NCBI RefSeq assembly: GCF_000003605.2 | Contig: NW_003116447.1 | Location: forward strand, 1,067,173 to 1,131,172 | DNA length: 64,000 nt | Origin: Saccoglossus kowalevskii | Taxonomy: Eukaryota; Hemichordata; Enteropneusta; Harrimaniidae | Reading direction: 5' to 3' | Program-made: the position numbers and the translations under genes | In this document: piece after piece, positions 10,240 to 23,998 of the stretch | Position numbering within the stretch: position 1 is the stretch's first letter | How the letters are laid out: each line of letters begins with the position of its first letter | Notes under the pieces: generated by a model | Told to the model about the DNA's origin: nothing | The model's input: only the letters and a program-made list of their open reading frames with translations | The model's database searches: none

Positions 10240-11880
10240 ATTTAGTGTAAGTTTTTTGATAGAATACACCGGTTTCTGAAATCCTTGAGACACTTTGGTT
10301 GACATTTTTCAACAAGTTTTGAAACAAACATGCAGCATAATATTATTAGAAAATTTTTACTTAATTTTTGATGATTAATTCCATTCAACAGTATACACAA
10401 TGTATCAGACTGACAACAGATATTACAAAAAGAGATAGCAGAAAAGTTCCCCTACCCAAGTGTATTTGTATAGAAAACTGTACATGTACTGAAGAAGGGT
10501 ATATAAAATTAAAATGGCGGTGGGGCATTGGATCTGCAAGGTTAGGATTAGAGTTATGGATGAGGGGGTCCGAAGTAACTCTTTACTGGAGATGGCAAGT
10601 GAACTGAGTACTCCCCAATATGGGATGTAATGGCAAACATAAGGTACTCATTTTAACTGATAGTTATAAACAATTTTGGAATCAAAATGTGATTATTTCT
10701 ATGTGAGACGTACATTTCTTGTACGAAAATAAGTATACAAATAAATTTTAGTTCGTCTAACCTTCATGGCATGCATTTTACCTGTATCCTCATTGTAAAC
10801 TGTCAGCCAAGTTTAGTTAATCCAAGAGTTTAGAACATGCATGGATTTACCAATTCTTAATGAAGCAGAACCAAGAGTTAATATTACTGTAACCTCATCC
10901 AACATTGTGTTGTAATGGGTCAGGTACACATGTTGAGTTAGTATAGGTTCAATAAGAACCTTTCAAGAGAGAATTAAGGGTGGAAAACATTCTTTCTACT
11001 TGCAAGATCAGGCAAGTTACATTTTCTGCTACATAATGTTCCCACAGGTAAATCTATATTAGAATGATATTTCACATTATGATAGCTTTTCACCCACCAC
11101 CGCAATTGAAAATACCACTACAATTACTACCAAGGCCACTCCCCTCCCCCTAAAGCCAAAGAACTTTTACACATTACAGTGAGCTGTATTTTACATTATT
11201 ATGTAAATGATGTTAGTTCAAGTCAATAGCTTATGGAGCACTCAGTGACCATGCATCCTAGCACCTTACCAAAAGCTGGCCTTGATTGGACTATCATGTT
11301 CTATGCGAATGTCAAAACATTTGCAAGTCAAAAACCATTCATTTTCTCTTAATTGACTAAAATTCTCATCAAAGATATCTAAACTGAAATTATTCTTATG
11401 AAAAAAAATCCTGAAAACAATAATCAAACCAAAAAGGAATATATAATCTGTACCTTCTGAAAATATGTTGCGTCTACACACAGCAATACAACAACCAATA
11501 ATAACTGAACAGGGTACAAAACCTATAGAAACCTTCTGAGAAAAATTTTCGTCTGTACACGGCAATACAAACAAAACATGGTAGCGAACCATGAAATTAT
11601 AAATAAATCTTTCATCAAAGCTGTCAGCTCGCCAGACAACATACATTGCACTCTAACATCGCAAGGAATTTCACAATTATTTCAGTCGTAGTTAGTGAAT
11701 GCACGCTGCACACAAATGTATAGTAAACCCTATCAATGCTTTCGGCTTTTAATTTGCATATGACACTAGCTTATTTGAAACCATACAAAGTATAAAACAA
11801 CACTATAACCTCACCCAAATTAACCATGACTTCAAAAGTATCCATGAATGGTGCAGTGGTAACATTTTTACTTGAAATAA
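10240..11880. other. Intronic-type sequence with one diverged direct repeat
   Basis: The only structure seen is a diverged direct repeat of about 45 bp at 11452-11497 and 11532-11577 (CCTTCTGA...CGTCTACACACAGCAATAC versus CCTTCTGA...CGTCTGTACACGGCAATAC). It explains part of the 126-codon minus-strand frame at 11266-11646, which I do not regard as a gene. Confidence 0.45.
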
Positions 11881-11895
11881 TGGTAAAAAAAAACA

Positions 11896-11980
11896 GTATG
11901 AGAATGCCCCGAAGATGCGATTACCGAGGACAGTCTGGTGGTATGAGAATGCCCAGGAGATGCGATTACCGAGGACAGCT
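11896..11980. repeat. Tandem duplication, 45-bp unit, two copies
   Basis: GTATGAGAATGCCC...GATGCGATTACCGAGGACAG occurs at 11896 and again at 11941 with few differences. Its base composition is richer in GC than the flanks. Confidence 0.9.
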
Positions 11981-12897
11981 TGCTTAATTGTTAATGGGTC
12001 ACCAAATAAAATGGTGTATTCTCAGTTAAACTATGAGGCCATTTCAATTGTTCAAAATATTTTCCACAAATTTATGTATATTTTGTGAGTAAGAAAAAAC
12101 TTAAATTTTTTAACTGTGATGATTTTTATTGGGGTTGGTGACAGTGCCTTTTGTGAAATTTTGTAGTTGTAAATGCCATCAAGTTATCAAAATAAGTGAC
12201 TTCTCAGGCGAAAAAGCACTGCTGTTGCATGTGTTTATTTATACATATATATATATACAATAATAAAGCAATTGCGGTTTTCAACAAAAAGTCAAAAATA
12301 TCATTTTTTACCCCAAAATGACAAAAAAATTCAACAAAACTTGAGAATTGAAAATAACATGAAATGAATAAATATAAGAGAGGTTTACCCAATCAAGTAT
12401 CAGAATTTCAGAAAGAAGTAGAGAGTGTAAAAATTCAAAGCGATGCGAAGAAAATCATTAATATGATTAGGTGCACTTTACAGTGCATGTAAACATCAAC
12501 AATTTCATAAGTTCACCATATTTTGTGCAGAAAATCTTCTTTAATTACTGTTACAACATTTATAAATCTAAAATATCATTCCTATATCTTCATTGACAGA
12601 ATACTACAGATCAAAATGATATCGCTGTGGTGAGCTATCTTCATGTGGAAATGTGTTTGTCTACTTTAACATTTCTCTCATCTTTCACAAAAATTTTTTT
12701 TTTTACATATATTTTGGGAGGATTACACGAATTTGATTCAAAATTAATAAAGAAAGTACAAACAAATGAGAACAAACTGTTGTTGAACCCATACATTTAC
12801 AGGAACAAGATAATGGTACTGGATTCCCACATTCTTCATATTAAAAATGTAATTTTAGTTGACCCTGATGCTAATATCATTCTTTTATCAATTTTCA

Positions 12898-13065
12898 CAA
12901 AATAAAGCCAAAAAAAATTTTTCTATATTTTTTCAAAAATTTTGATCAAGAAATGTATCTGATGATCATTTGGTCCAAAATTTACGAAAAAAATTAAAGA
13001 AAAATACATAAAAATTATAAAATGATGCACCAAATTGTTGGAGACTAAAATTAAGGTGATCAGAG
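12898..13065. repeat. AT-rich dispersed repeat (CACAAAATAAA family), one copy
   Basis: Starts TTTTCACAAAATAAAGCC. It resembles in order and wording segments at 17100-17250, 52003-52180 and 53972-54125 (CACAAAATAAAxCTGCATAAT, then TAGCCAATATGATG or similar, then AAAAATxxATAAAA). Divergence is high and the boundaries are approximate. Confidence 0.4.
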
Positions 13066-13452
13066 GTTAATAATTCAAAATTAATGTGTGACAATCAATA
13101 ACAAATTTATAAAAAGTCTAACCCTTTAGTGGGTACTATGTGACGTACAAGGTACAAGGAACGCTATTCTGTGTTAAAATTGATTTGACTGTCAATATTT
13201 TAAATGACGAACAATGACATAATCAAACAGATGTCTATTTGAATGATATTATTTACATTATTTCGACATCACAGAAGTACTTCGCCACTAGAGGGATTTA
13301 TTGACACATAAATTTGGCCAAAAAACATGCATAAGTTTCAATACCTGCATAACCTACATACGACCTACAATAAATCAACTTGAAACTAAACCCAAGCCAG
13401 GTGACCTGTAATCCTTTCCCTACATGCTAATTGGGTAACATATGTCATGATA

Positions 13453-13887
13453 TCATTTTATAAAGTAGCTACTGTATTTTATACAAAAAATAAAAAATTG
13501 AATATGAAGAGGAACAACACACAAGATAATAGTTGTGTAATGTAGACAACAATACAATGTGTTCAGATTATTATCAGTGATCTCATTTTTTACAAACGAA
13601 ATCATGCATATGATTATTTCTCTGTAAATCGTGTAGCATATGTTATATTGTTGCCATGGTAAATTAAATGAGTAGGTAAGAATTTCTATATAGTTTGTGC
13701 TTTGTTGTTGAATAAAAGGAAGGTTAATTTTGTAAAATATAAAGACGACAAATTCCTGAATATTTTGTGACAGGATGACAACATGTCGCAGAAATTCTAT
13801 ATGATGCCATGTACTGATGATACCTTGAACTGTGAAGAAGTAACAGGGACATATGTTTCTATCCAATTGCTTTTTATCTTTCTGCAT
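13453..13887 (-). other. Longest open frame in the window (144 codons), unassigned
   Basis: ATG-initiated, 144 codons, rich in Ile, Phe, Tyr, Cys and Asn, with no motif I recognise. For DNA of about 30% GC a frame this long is somewhat unexpected by chance but not compelling. It lies in the presumed intron between 9486 and 23999 on the same strand as the EF-hand gene. Not called as a gene. Confidence 0.2.
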
Positions 13888-14858
13888 TGTTCAGTAAATA
13901 CAGACTCTCACATCACAAATTGTTATTACAATGGCATTGAAAATACCATTTAATTGTGACATAAAAAAGTAGATAAGAGTAATTCCCCCTTTTTTTTTTT
14001 CAATAGACACTAAATTATATGCACAGCTGTGTACAATTTCAATGACATTGTTAAAATACATAATAAAAAAAAATAATATTTTATTTTCGGGTTTCATACC
14101 ATTATGCAATCAAATTTCACAAAATTATTATAATCACACAAAGAAACAACTGATCTGCATAAATATACAAAAAATTTTAAATTTTTTTTAAAACAAACAA
14201 ATTCTCAATTCTTTTTATAATTTCAACACTTGTCATAACGTGAATAATTTTGTTTACTTTATTTATTTATTAACAATGAAACAGCTTCAAGTAAAAATGT
14301 AATTTTTTTGTGTGTTTTCTGTAAAATTTTCTGGTTTAATTAAACTGACTTTTGCTCTGAAATTCTGTTAACAATACATCAAAATTATAAATTACTATGA
14401 ATAAAAAAAAAAAACATTTTAATGGTTAATAATTTATTTTAATTCATTTTCATATAATTTTTTACCTGAATGCGACTTCATCAACTTTAATAGAAAACAA
14501 ATTTATTAAATTCTGGGCTATTACAAATTCTGATAATTGGTGTATTATGTTAAATTTGCTAAAATGTTATGTAGCTTTTTTAAAGTGTTCATGTTCTTAA
14601 TTTATCATTAACACTATGTACCAGTAATTAATTTGTTTAAGGAATGTGATACTACCCACAGAATCATTGAAAACAGTTATAAGCATTGTCCTTCAAGTAT
14701 ACCCACTATAGTGTTCTCAGTATGTAAACAACTGCATTCACAAGGATAACTAACACATATTGGATCAAGAACGTTTATTGATCTTTCTACGAGGAATCTA
14801 TAAATTCTTGGACATGCATCTTTTACAGATTACTGTAAACAGTTTATATACTGTAGGT

Positions 14859-15440
14859 AGTCGCAGTGAAGATTTCACTGGGATTCCATAAGACAGGGAG
14901 TCATCCAGAATACTTCACTGGATTCCCTTAAGACATGGAGTCACAGTAAAGATTTCACTAGAACCCTTAAGACAGGTAGTCATCCAGAATATTTCACTGG
15001 ATTCTTTAAGACGAGGAAGTCGCACTAAAGATTTCACTGGGATTCCATAAGACAGGGAGTCATCCAGAATATTTCACTAGATTCCCTCAAGACATGGGCG
15101 TCACAGCAAAGATTTCACTGGGATTCCATAAGACAGGGAGTCATCCAGAATATTTCACTGGATTCCCTCAAGACGTGGGAGTCACAACAAAGATTTCATT
15201 GGGAGCCTTAAGACAGGTAGTCATTGATAATATTTCACTGGATTCCTTTAAAACGTGGAGTCACAGTAAAGATTTCACTGGGATTCCTTAAGACAGGAAC
15301 TCATCCAAAATATTTCACTGGATTCCTTAAGACATGGAGTCACAGTAACGATTTCACTAAATTCCCTTAAGACAGGAAGTAAAGATTTCACTGGGGTAAT
15401 TGAAACAGGAATATAGTCACAGCAAAGATTTTACTGGGGT
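14859..15440. repeat. Minisatellite, about 39-bp units in alternating pairs
   Basis: Two related units of about 39 bp alternate: GTCACAGTAAAGATTTCACT... and GTCATCCAGAATATTTCACT..., each ending GGATTCCTTAAGACAGG or a close variant. The pair period is about 78 bp. The edges are degenerate. A plus-strand frame of 65 codons across part of it is a product of the repeat. Confidence 0.9.
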
Positions 15441-16098
15441 CACAATGACAATGTGACAATGAGTCACAGTGATGTAAATAAAAGTTACAGTTGCTTTTAG
15501 AATACATACTATTAATCTTTCCTGCCTGGTTGACATTTATTGAGGATATAGCGTGGCAATGTTGAAAAAGTCATGTGTGGGCGTTAATGTCTGACTACAT
15601 GGTAGGTAAGGAAATAAGTTTCTAATACATTGTTTTGTTAACGGAACATAATGTTATTTTAATTAATTGAAAATAAAATAACAAATTTACACAACTATCG
15701 TACATTAAATAAACAACATTATTTGGTCTATACTTCTACTTCCTTTTCACACTTCCGAATGCACTATTGTTAGTCACAATCCTGTTCATGAAAACTATTA
15801 GTTTGGTTACAGGGGACATTGAAATAGACTAGAAAACACTATTTCCCTACAATCTCCTTTAAAATATTCCTTGAAACTTTGCCAGCAGTGTTTATATTTT
15901 TACTTGGCACTTTCAATCCTAACAAGACTATGCTCCTGGGATTTAAGGATTTGATAAAGTCATATTTTGAGTGAAAGAATGGAGTGAAATATTAAAATAA
16001 TTGAAACATACAGGTATTTTACATTTGAACACTGAATTATTATCTGATCATTGCTGGCATATTCTTTCATTTCAAATTTGACTTCCATCAAATAATGT

Positions 16099-16473
16099 AC
16101 ATCTGTCATCGTAATGCCATAAGTTACAGCGTGCCGTAATGCACTAGGTGTTTTCATCCCACCATATTAGGAAACACAAATTCAAAATATGGAATGATGC
16201 GCCTATGCACCCTCTAATAATAAAAAACAAACATGGCTGCCTACAGGGTTTGACCGGACCCCACACAAAGAAGTTCACTAAATATGTTATAAACGTTTTG
16301 GATTTCGACATTCCCATGATTGTATTCCTGGAAGGAAAATATGTATATTACGAGGATACCTTAAAGTATGCACTCAGACAGTACGTCGTTGCGTCGACCT
16401 CCACTGTGCATTGGAAGATACTCCCGCTGTAGCTGTACTGTCTTCGGGCATACTTTGCAGTATCCTCGTAATA
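16099..16473. mobile_element. Dispersed element ending in a long hairpin (copy A)
   Basis: Shares with 58783-59050 a colinear series: ACATCTGTCATCGTAATGCC, ATAAGTTACAG, CACCATATTAGGAAA, ATATGGAATGAT, CCTCTAATAATAA, TTTTGGATTTCGACATTCCC and TTACGAGGATACC. This copy also has a stem-loop at its right end. 16346-16384 pairs with 16434-16473 (TATTACGAGGATACCTTAAA against its mirror, and AGACAGTAC/GTACTGTCT), with a loop of about 49 bases. No coding capacity. It is probably a non-autonomous DNA element. Confidence 0.65.
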
Positions 16474-16479
16474 ACCTCA

Positions 16480-18980
16480 TAGTATACTGAGAATGTTTGA
16501 GATGCATTCGACAAGGATGAGGGCAATTTTCTACAATTATGTTTTATCATGTTAAAATAATTCGGCTTTACAGCATGTGTAGTGCAACACAAGTTTAACA
16601 AAATTGTGTGTTGTTAATTTCACGTTAAGGCAAAGTCATAACAAACACCGTTGCCAATGTTCCTAGAAATATTACAATTTTGCAAGGGAGGTTGATAGAC
16701 AGCAATTTGATCAATATATTTCAGCACCCACTGTAAGTGAATTTCTTGCACATTTGCTTATGATTTTGTATACATTTTTAGTCTGTGAGACTAACGCATA
16801 TGTTTCATACCTTTTTATTCAATTATGAATTGTTTTCATAATAAGATTCTGCACTAGCCAATTTGGTTGCTTAGGTACGGGTCATATAGTTGTTAATTTG
16901 CATAACAATGATGCTCATTGTGATAGCTATAAACGTCTACACTGTTCAGCCAGACTAGTTTTTGTGCTCTTGAATGAGTACAAGATAATAAAATCAATAG
17001 TTTTCACTGAAATAGGAGTTGATCAAAATATTGGGAATCCCTCTGTGATGATTACAAAATGAGACATTTTTAAAACCAGTGACCTTTAACCCCGTCAACT
17101 TTTGTCACATATCACAAAATAAATCTGCATAATATTTTTTATATTTATTTCAACATTTTTTAGCCAATATGATGTTATTTCAATGTCTAAGAAAGTTATC
17201 ATACAAAAATAGATAAAAATGTGCAAAATTTTGGTGCGAAAAATCATATCATTCAAAATCTCTAGAGTGACACTGCATGAATGTACATCACATTCAAAAC
17301 AATAAATGAAGTTTCCAGAATAAGAACTTTAAGCTGATGCATTTTTCCCAATTTTAAGAGCTGACAATTGCAATTTGTTGAGAGAGTCAACTTTACTGTT
17401 TAATTTGCACTGCTATAAATATTTGTGACACGATAATTTGATAGCATTTGCAGGGTTAATATTTCACAATAGTTACTGTGTTTCACTTATTGACTTAAAA
17501 ATCCCAATGCAATGTTCACTGCTACATAGTTATAGCTTTTCCCAACTAGTAAAAGTCTTGAAAACATGAAAGATAGCAGGTCACAGTATTTTAGGAAACA
17601 AAATATGCTAATACTCTAGTTGTCAGGACTAAAGCATCGTAGTTTTTGTGGCTCGTCAATTTGTTTAATATTGGTCCTAAGTGATGAAAATGGGTCTCAT
17701 GTGATGTGTTATTTATTTACATAAAATTTGAATGTGTTGCTACCAGAAAACTGTGGATGTTCGAAGCACCATAGTTTCCACCTCATGTTGTGTTTCAAAT
17801 GAGTACAACATGTGAAAAATACATTGTTTACATCGTATTTGGGACAATTGTGATGATTAAACATTTAACTTAAACTTGGAATGTAGCATAGTTTTTAACT
17901 CAATCACAATTCTAACTTTGAGCCTGAATTCTGCAATGTGCATGGAATGTATAACACGTGTTAAAAATACTACAAGTGACATCACATGATAATTTAAATA
18001 CACTTTTAACAAAATTTAAAAAAAAGTATAGTTGACGTAATTAGTTAGATTTAAAGAAAAACAAATTATGACAATTTTGATAAAAATAACTTGATGACAT
18101 CCGAATCACAGTGTCTATACATCATAACAGGAATTCTACGTAAAATGGCCTAAATATAGACTGTAAATAAATCATATAACATGCGATGAATACCTGAATG
18201 ACGTCAGCAAAGAACCCCACCAAACATCTACTATAAATGCTGGTACATGTACATAGGTAAAACAACCATCGCTATACCAACATTTGCGGCATACGTTACA
18301 ACTGAGGTCAACCATATTAATTTCATTTATAACTGAATTGTTTCAATAAAAACGTTATTAAGTTGAAATGTACAATTAAAGCTACTGTTAATCTGGCAAT
18401 GCAAAAGTATAAATATTGATAGATATTAAATACTACCTAGGTATATATTATACAGAATTCCACAGGTGATTTGTATATCAGGATTTCACTGATATTAAAA
18501 TATGCACATTAATAATGAATAAAATTTAAGCACATGCAATACTAATGACAATTATTAAAATGAGTGCTGCAACTTTCAAACCACAAAATATAATTTTTAA
18601 AAGTATCTAGGATACCATGAGAAAGAGATATGCAAAACCAGGTCCCTAATATAATCACAATCAAAGTACATCACAACTAAGTTGACATATAACAATTTTC
18701 CACGGAAACAAAACATTTATAGTAAAAATTAGTGTAGATATTTGAAGAACAATAATTAGTAAATGGAAAACTGGAAAAGACAACAAAAATCATATTTAAA
18801 TCATATTTATATGAAAATACAATAAAAATAACAAAGATTGTATTATATTTAAATAACAGATACTATATTTTATCATATTAATAGTCTGGTGTCATAGAAC
18901 TAATTTCAAATTAAATTAATGTACACTTTGATTCAACCCGATTTATTTTTGGAATATTTGACCCTGAATGCATATCTGGG
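16480..18980. other. Non-coding, very AT-rich
   Basis: Apart from the CACAAAATAAATCTGCATAAT-type dispersed repeat at about 17100-17250, I see no exon, RNA gene or array. Confidence 0.45.
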
Positions 18981-19456
18981 CTTGATCAAAATATGATCAG
19001 TATCTGGCCAAAAATACTTTCAGAAATATGATTTACATTATAATTACATATAAACAAATGTTTTTTTATGAAATATACCCCAGTAGTCATAGAATTTTCA
19101 TGAAAGTTATTGAAACCACTAACTGGCTGGTCGGTTATCGGTGGTGCCATAAACTCAACTGTCACACATCCTCTTAGCATCCCCGGCTACATACTAACTA
19201 ACACTCATATATCCCAATTTCAGAGTGCAAATACATTGGATTTACCAGTTTGGGACTGTATTTCACAGTACGAAATAACAAATAAAGGACAACAAATTTG
19301 CATTTTAAAAAAGTGACGTTTTTTTTTTTTACAATGTATGTGTCCATATTGTCCATCAAAGGCATTGAATTAAACTCAAATTTTAAAATTTGTTGAAAGT
19401 GTTCCTGAACTAATCTCTGATATACTGAAATAATGACAGTTTAATTGAGACTTACC

Positions 19457-19540
19457 TGTCAAATCCAACAAATGATTGTTACGTTGTTGTTGTCACAGTA
19501 AGTTAAAAAAATGGTACGATGTATCGAGGTGCCAGATTAT
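19457..19540 (-). other. Possible non-coding leader exon (donor GACAG|GTAAGT)
   Basis: A near-perfect donor (GATTTGACAG|GTAAGTC) lies at 19456 on the minus strand, with a possible acceptor (TTTTACATTCAG) about 100 bases upstream. All three frames between them contain stops. If real, it could be an alternative 5'UTR exon of the EF-hand gene; a lone good donor can also arise by chance. Confidence 0.2.
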
Positions 19541-20960
19541 ACCACTGTCTAACAATCTGAATGTAAAAATATATTCTGAAAAGATAAATTCACATTTTAG
19601 TTGTAGGGGTGTAGCTAGAAATTGGAGGGGCACTTTGACAAATACCAAAACATCAGTGCTTTTACTGTTATAATTGTAGGATAACTACCACATTACTGTT
19701 TTAACACAATACAGAGTATTTTAAAGTTTATTTTCAATGCTAATCAACATTTCAGTTTTCCCAGCTACAGTACTCATTTTTAAGTACAAGTATCCTGCAT
19801 ATCATAATAGTATAGTCCAACAACAGGTGGTTTGAAATATAGAATTATTCATCAATATTGGTCCTTATCACACAGAAAGTTCAATTATTTTCACTGTTAG
19901 ATCATCAAATACTATTAGGAAGATGTGTTGTAACAGTAAATAGCCATAAACATATGCGTAATTAACAAGAACAGAAATGAAATGCAACCAATAAAAGACA
20001 CATTTTATTTTAATATTAACTACTTCATATTAAGAGGTGTGACTTTCATTATGTAAAAGTAATAATTTGTAATCAACTGATGTGACATGTTTTTCTTAAG
20101 AACACTAGAAATATAAAATGTGAAGATTTCGAAGCAATATTACATCAACAGAATATGCAAATTTTGTTGACCTCATTCATAAATCTGCAAGCAAAAACAG
20201 ACATATTAGCAAGTCTGATTAAATGTTACCCACTCATGTTTTTTTTTGAAAAAAAATAAACTTATATCATGCTGGTATTCTGATATGTACCAGCATGGGA
20301 CTAAATTAATTGATGTACAGTACATTATACTGACCACAATAATGATTCATATTGGAATGCTCATTATTTTGTAATATTCAGTAGTTCAGTGGTGTACAAC
20401 AATCAGTATACTATACTATGGAAATACATGTCTAATAATACATGTTTTCTGGTTTACATATTACTTCAATGTACTGAGAAACATACTTCTTAGTAACGGG
20501 AATACAGCACGTCTGTTCTATTCAGCAGTGATCACATGACTTGAATCATACCGGGTCAACACATGTCATGTTCTACCCATTGTTTTGCTCATTTGTTTTG
20601 GTGGAAATAGCTTGCAATGACGAAGGAAAGATAACAATTGCGCGAACAAGCTGTGAGTTGAGTTATGGCACAAATTTTATTTCACAGTATGGCACATGTA
20701 AATTAACAATGGCTGCCAGTCAGCCATCTTGAATACGATTGTAAAATAAATGCACATGTGTGTAATGCTTGAATTCAGTTATGTCAAAATTAGCTTAAAA
20801 CATTTTATTAAAAATGACAACTAGTGTCACAAGACATTTCTAATTATTTGCCATATTTTGTGTAAAACAGTAAATTTAACAGAAAACACTTAGGACCTTT
20901 GCCTGAAATAATTGAACAAATTTAAGACATTTTGAAGAAAAAAAAACAAACAAATTGCTG
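19541..20960. other. Non-coding stretch
   Basis: Only an isolated match to the ATGGCTGCCAGTCxGCCAT motif at 20708-20733, here palindrome-like with CATCTTGAAT, ties it to the 2404-3045 repeat. Nothing else recognised. Confidence 0.45.
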
Positions 20961-20969
20961 TTGTCCAAC

Positions 20970-22002
20970 ACCTAGACATCTGATTATGAACTTGTAAACA
21001 GCACCTAGACATCTGGTTATGAACATGTAAATATCACCTAGACATCTGGTTATAAACATGTAAACAGCACCTAGAGAGCTGGCTAAACATGTAAATATCA
21101 CCTAGACATCTGGTTATGAACATGTAAACAGCACCTAGACATCTGGTTATGAACATGTAAACAGCACCTAGAGAGCTGGCTAAACATGTAAATATCACCT
21201 AGACATCTGGTTATAAACATGTAAACAGCACCTAGAGAGCTGGCTAAACATGTAAATATCACCTAGACATCTGGTTATAAACATGTAAACAGCACCTAGA
21301 GAGCTGGCTAAACATGTAAATATCACCTAGACATCTGGTTATAAACATGTAAACAGCACCTAGAGAGCTGGCTAAACATGTAAATATCACCTAGACATCT
21401 GGTTATAAACATGTAAACAGCACCTAGAGAGCTGGCTAAACATGTAAATATCACCTAGACATCTGGTTATAAACATGTAAACAGCACCTAGAGAACTGGC
21501 TAAACATGTAAACAGCACCTAGAGAGCTGGCTAAATATGTAAATATCACCTAGACATCTGGTTATAAACATGTAAACAGCACCTAGAGAGCTGGCTAAAC
21601 ATGTAAATATCACCTAGACATCTGGTTATAAACATGTAAACAGCACCTAGAGAGCTGGCTAAACATGTAAATATCACCTAGAGAGCTGGCTAAACATGTA
21701 AATATCACCTAGACATCTGGTTATAAACATGTAAACAGCACCTAGAGAGCTGGCTAAACATGTAAATATCACCTAGACATCTGGTTATAAACATGTAAAC
21801 AGCACCTAGAGAGCTGGCTAAACATGTAAATATCACCTAGAGAGCTGGCTAAACATGTAAATATCACCTAGACATCTGGTTATAAACATGTAAACAGCAC
21901 CTAGAGAGCTGGCTAAACATGTAAATATCACCTAAACATCTGGCTATGAACCTGTAAACAGACCCTAGGCAGCTGCCTATGAACATGTAAACAGCACCTA
22001 GA
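20970..22002. repeat. Dimeric minisatellite, 64-bp period (33 + 31)
   Basis: Unit A (ACCTAGACATCTGGTTATAA + ACATGTAAACAGC, 33 bp) alternates with unit B (ACCTAGAGAGCTGGCTAAAC + ATGTAAATATC, 31 bp). About 16 dimers are present, with a few B-B neighbours (for example near 21490-21560 and 21660-21700). The first and last units are the most diverged (TGATTATGAACTTG; CTGCCTATGAAC), as expected for an array homogenised in its centre. Both units contain the palindrome ACATGT. Confidence 0.95.
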
Positions 22003-22244
22003 CATACCACCACATTTGGTACCACATATGTAATTTTGACTCAGTTTTAAATATATTAACAATATATAAACAATCTGACACAGATTGTGCCTTTGGTAAA
22101 TCTATATTTTAGTAGATTCAATAGGCATACCACCACATTTGGTACCACATGTGTAATTTTGGCTCAGTTTAAATATATTAACAATATATAAACAACCTGA
22201 CAGAGATTGTGCCTTTAAATCTATATTTTTGTAGATGCAATAGG
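22003..22244. repeat. Tandem duplication, 123-bp unit, two copies
   Basis: CATACCACCACATTTGGTAC begins at 22003 and at 22126. Both copies continue through AAATATATTAACAATATATA and GATTGTGCCTTT to CAATAGG. It abuts the 64-bp array directly and shares no obvious unit with it. Confidence 0.9.
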
Positions 22245-23990
22245 AATTGAATTTTCAGGATCTTATACATTCATATCAAGTCACTGAATCACTCAGTATT
22301 TTCTGATTGTAGATTTGAAATCAAATCTCGAAGGGAATCATTTCCCTTTAAAACAATTTGCAATGCACACCAGATCTGTTTCCTGTAAAGTGCTTCAGAA
22401 TTTATAAAATGACAATTTTATACTCAAGTTGCCAAAGCACTTGAGAAAATTTTGAACAATGAACAACATACTTGCTTTCTCCAAGTTAGTTACCCAAAGC
22501 GGGATTTAAAGCAGCAATGCATGACAGGATTTATTGTAGTGAAGACAACAACATCTTTATAGTCAATAAACCTTGAAATGTGTCATGTTTTGATTTGGGT
22601 TAAGCTCATAAAGCCATATACCTTTCAGATCTATTCCTTTTTCCTTGTGTTCCAATCTCAAAACAAAATGTTACAGACAATGTAACTTTTACAGACTTGT
22701 CAACCATTAACACATTGTTTCAGTATTTATGACCAAAGTTTTCCAATATACTAGAATTGTCAATAACCTTTCAAACACTAAAGTCAACCCTTGTTACCTT
22801 TCACAAAATTAAAGTACGTAAGGTTTTTCATAAATTGTTATCATTGTCAAGCCATGTAACAATTGGGAAATTATGTTTAATAGATTCAAAATTAATCAAG
22901 AATTAAAAGAAAAATACAAAAAAAAGGGTAAATGGTAATTATTTAATAATTTTAAAATGAATATAATACAATATTTTTGTATATTCAACAAATACAGCTA
23001 AAAAGTTTAGGGTATGGCACCATTGAATTCACATTATTAATAACAGTCATGTTGTATATAAGTTGTATATGCCGTATTTTAGTAGTAAAGGACTAGACAG
23101 TGCAGATTACTTTATTTCAATTATAACACCCTGGTATTCAGAGAAGTAGCTTGATAAGAATAAATTGACAGTGTAATAAGCATTTGAAATAATGCTCTGC
23201 TGTGGCTTTCAAAGGAAATTGTTTAAAAAATATCAATTTTTGTGTTATTTTAGGCAGTTTTTTTCAAAACAAATATTTCACATCAGGTAAAAAATCTGCA
23301 AAGTTGGTGACAAAATTAATAATCATGTGAAGCATAAATTTATGAAAAACTTTTCACCCTACTTATTAAGTTGATTGCCCGCATTTATCTACCTTAAATG
23401 TATGCACTACTAATAGAACAAATGCAGCATATGGAATGTATTTGCATTCACACATTGTTATTACTGCAAATATATGATCCTGTATTCAATTTTAAAATAT
23501 GGCAGGTATTTTTACTATATAACCAGAACTATTTAATTGAATGTATTAAAATGACAATGATCATAAACAACAATGTGTCAAAATCTTGTTTATATAACTG
23601 TTTCTGACCACTGTATATACTTGGCATGATCCATTTTTAGCCGGCATTCCTGCATTTCTTGATTAATTGAACTGATTAATTAAGTGAATCGATCGAAAGA
23701 CATGATAGTTTAGGGCGGAAACTGGATAGCGCAAACTACAGCATCATGTACATAACTTTTTATCCACATTCATCCAACCATAACTTCCTGAACAGACATT
23801 GTGACATGCTCTAATGTGCAGCTCAGTGTATCTTATTCCTGACGAGTAGGCTGACGAACGATCCACATGTATATAGACTTTGCCTATTTGTACTAATCAC
23901 TATAATTAAATAAATGATATAATAATTTGTTGTCATACATAATTAATTCAAACAATTGTTGCAATGTATCAATAAAGAAATTAAACCTGC
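22245..23990. other. AT-rich intronic-type sequence
   Basis: No structured repeat or exon recognised. A short patch near 23650-23720 (GATTAATTGAACTGATTAATT and a GATCGATCG-like run) is palindromic but unremarkable. Confidence 0.45.
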
Positions 23991-23998
23991 GTACTCAC

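Noticed and set aside
11266-11646. 126-codon minus-strand frame
   Set aside because: It overlaps a diverged direct repeat and has an AT-driven composition; no motif or splice support.
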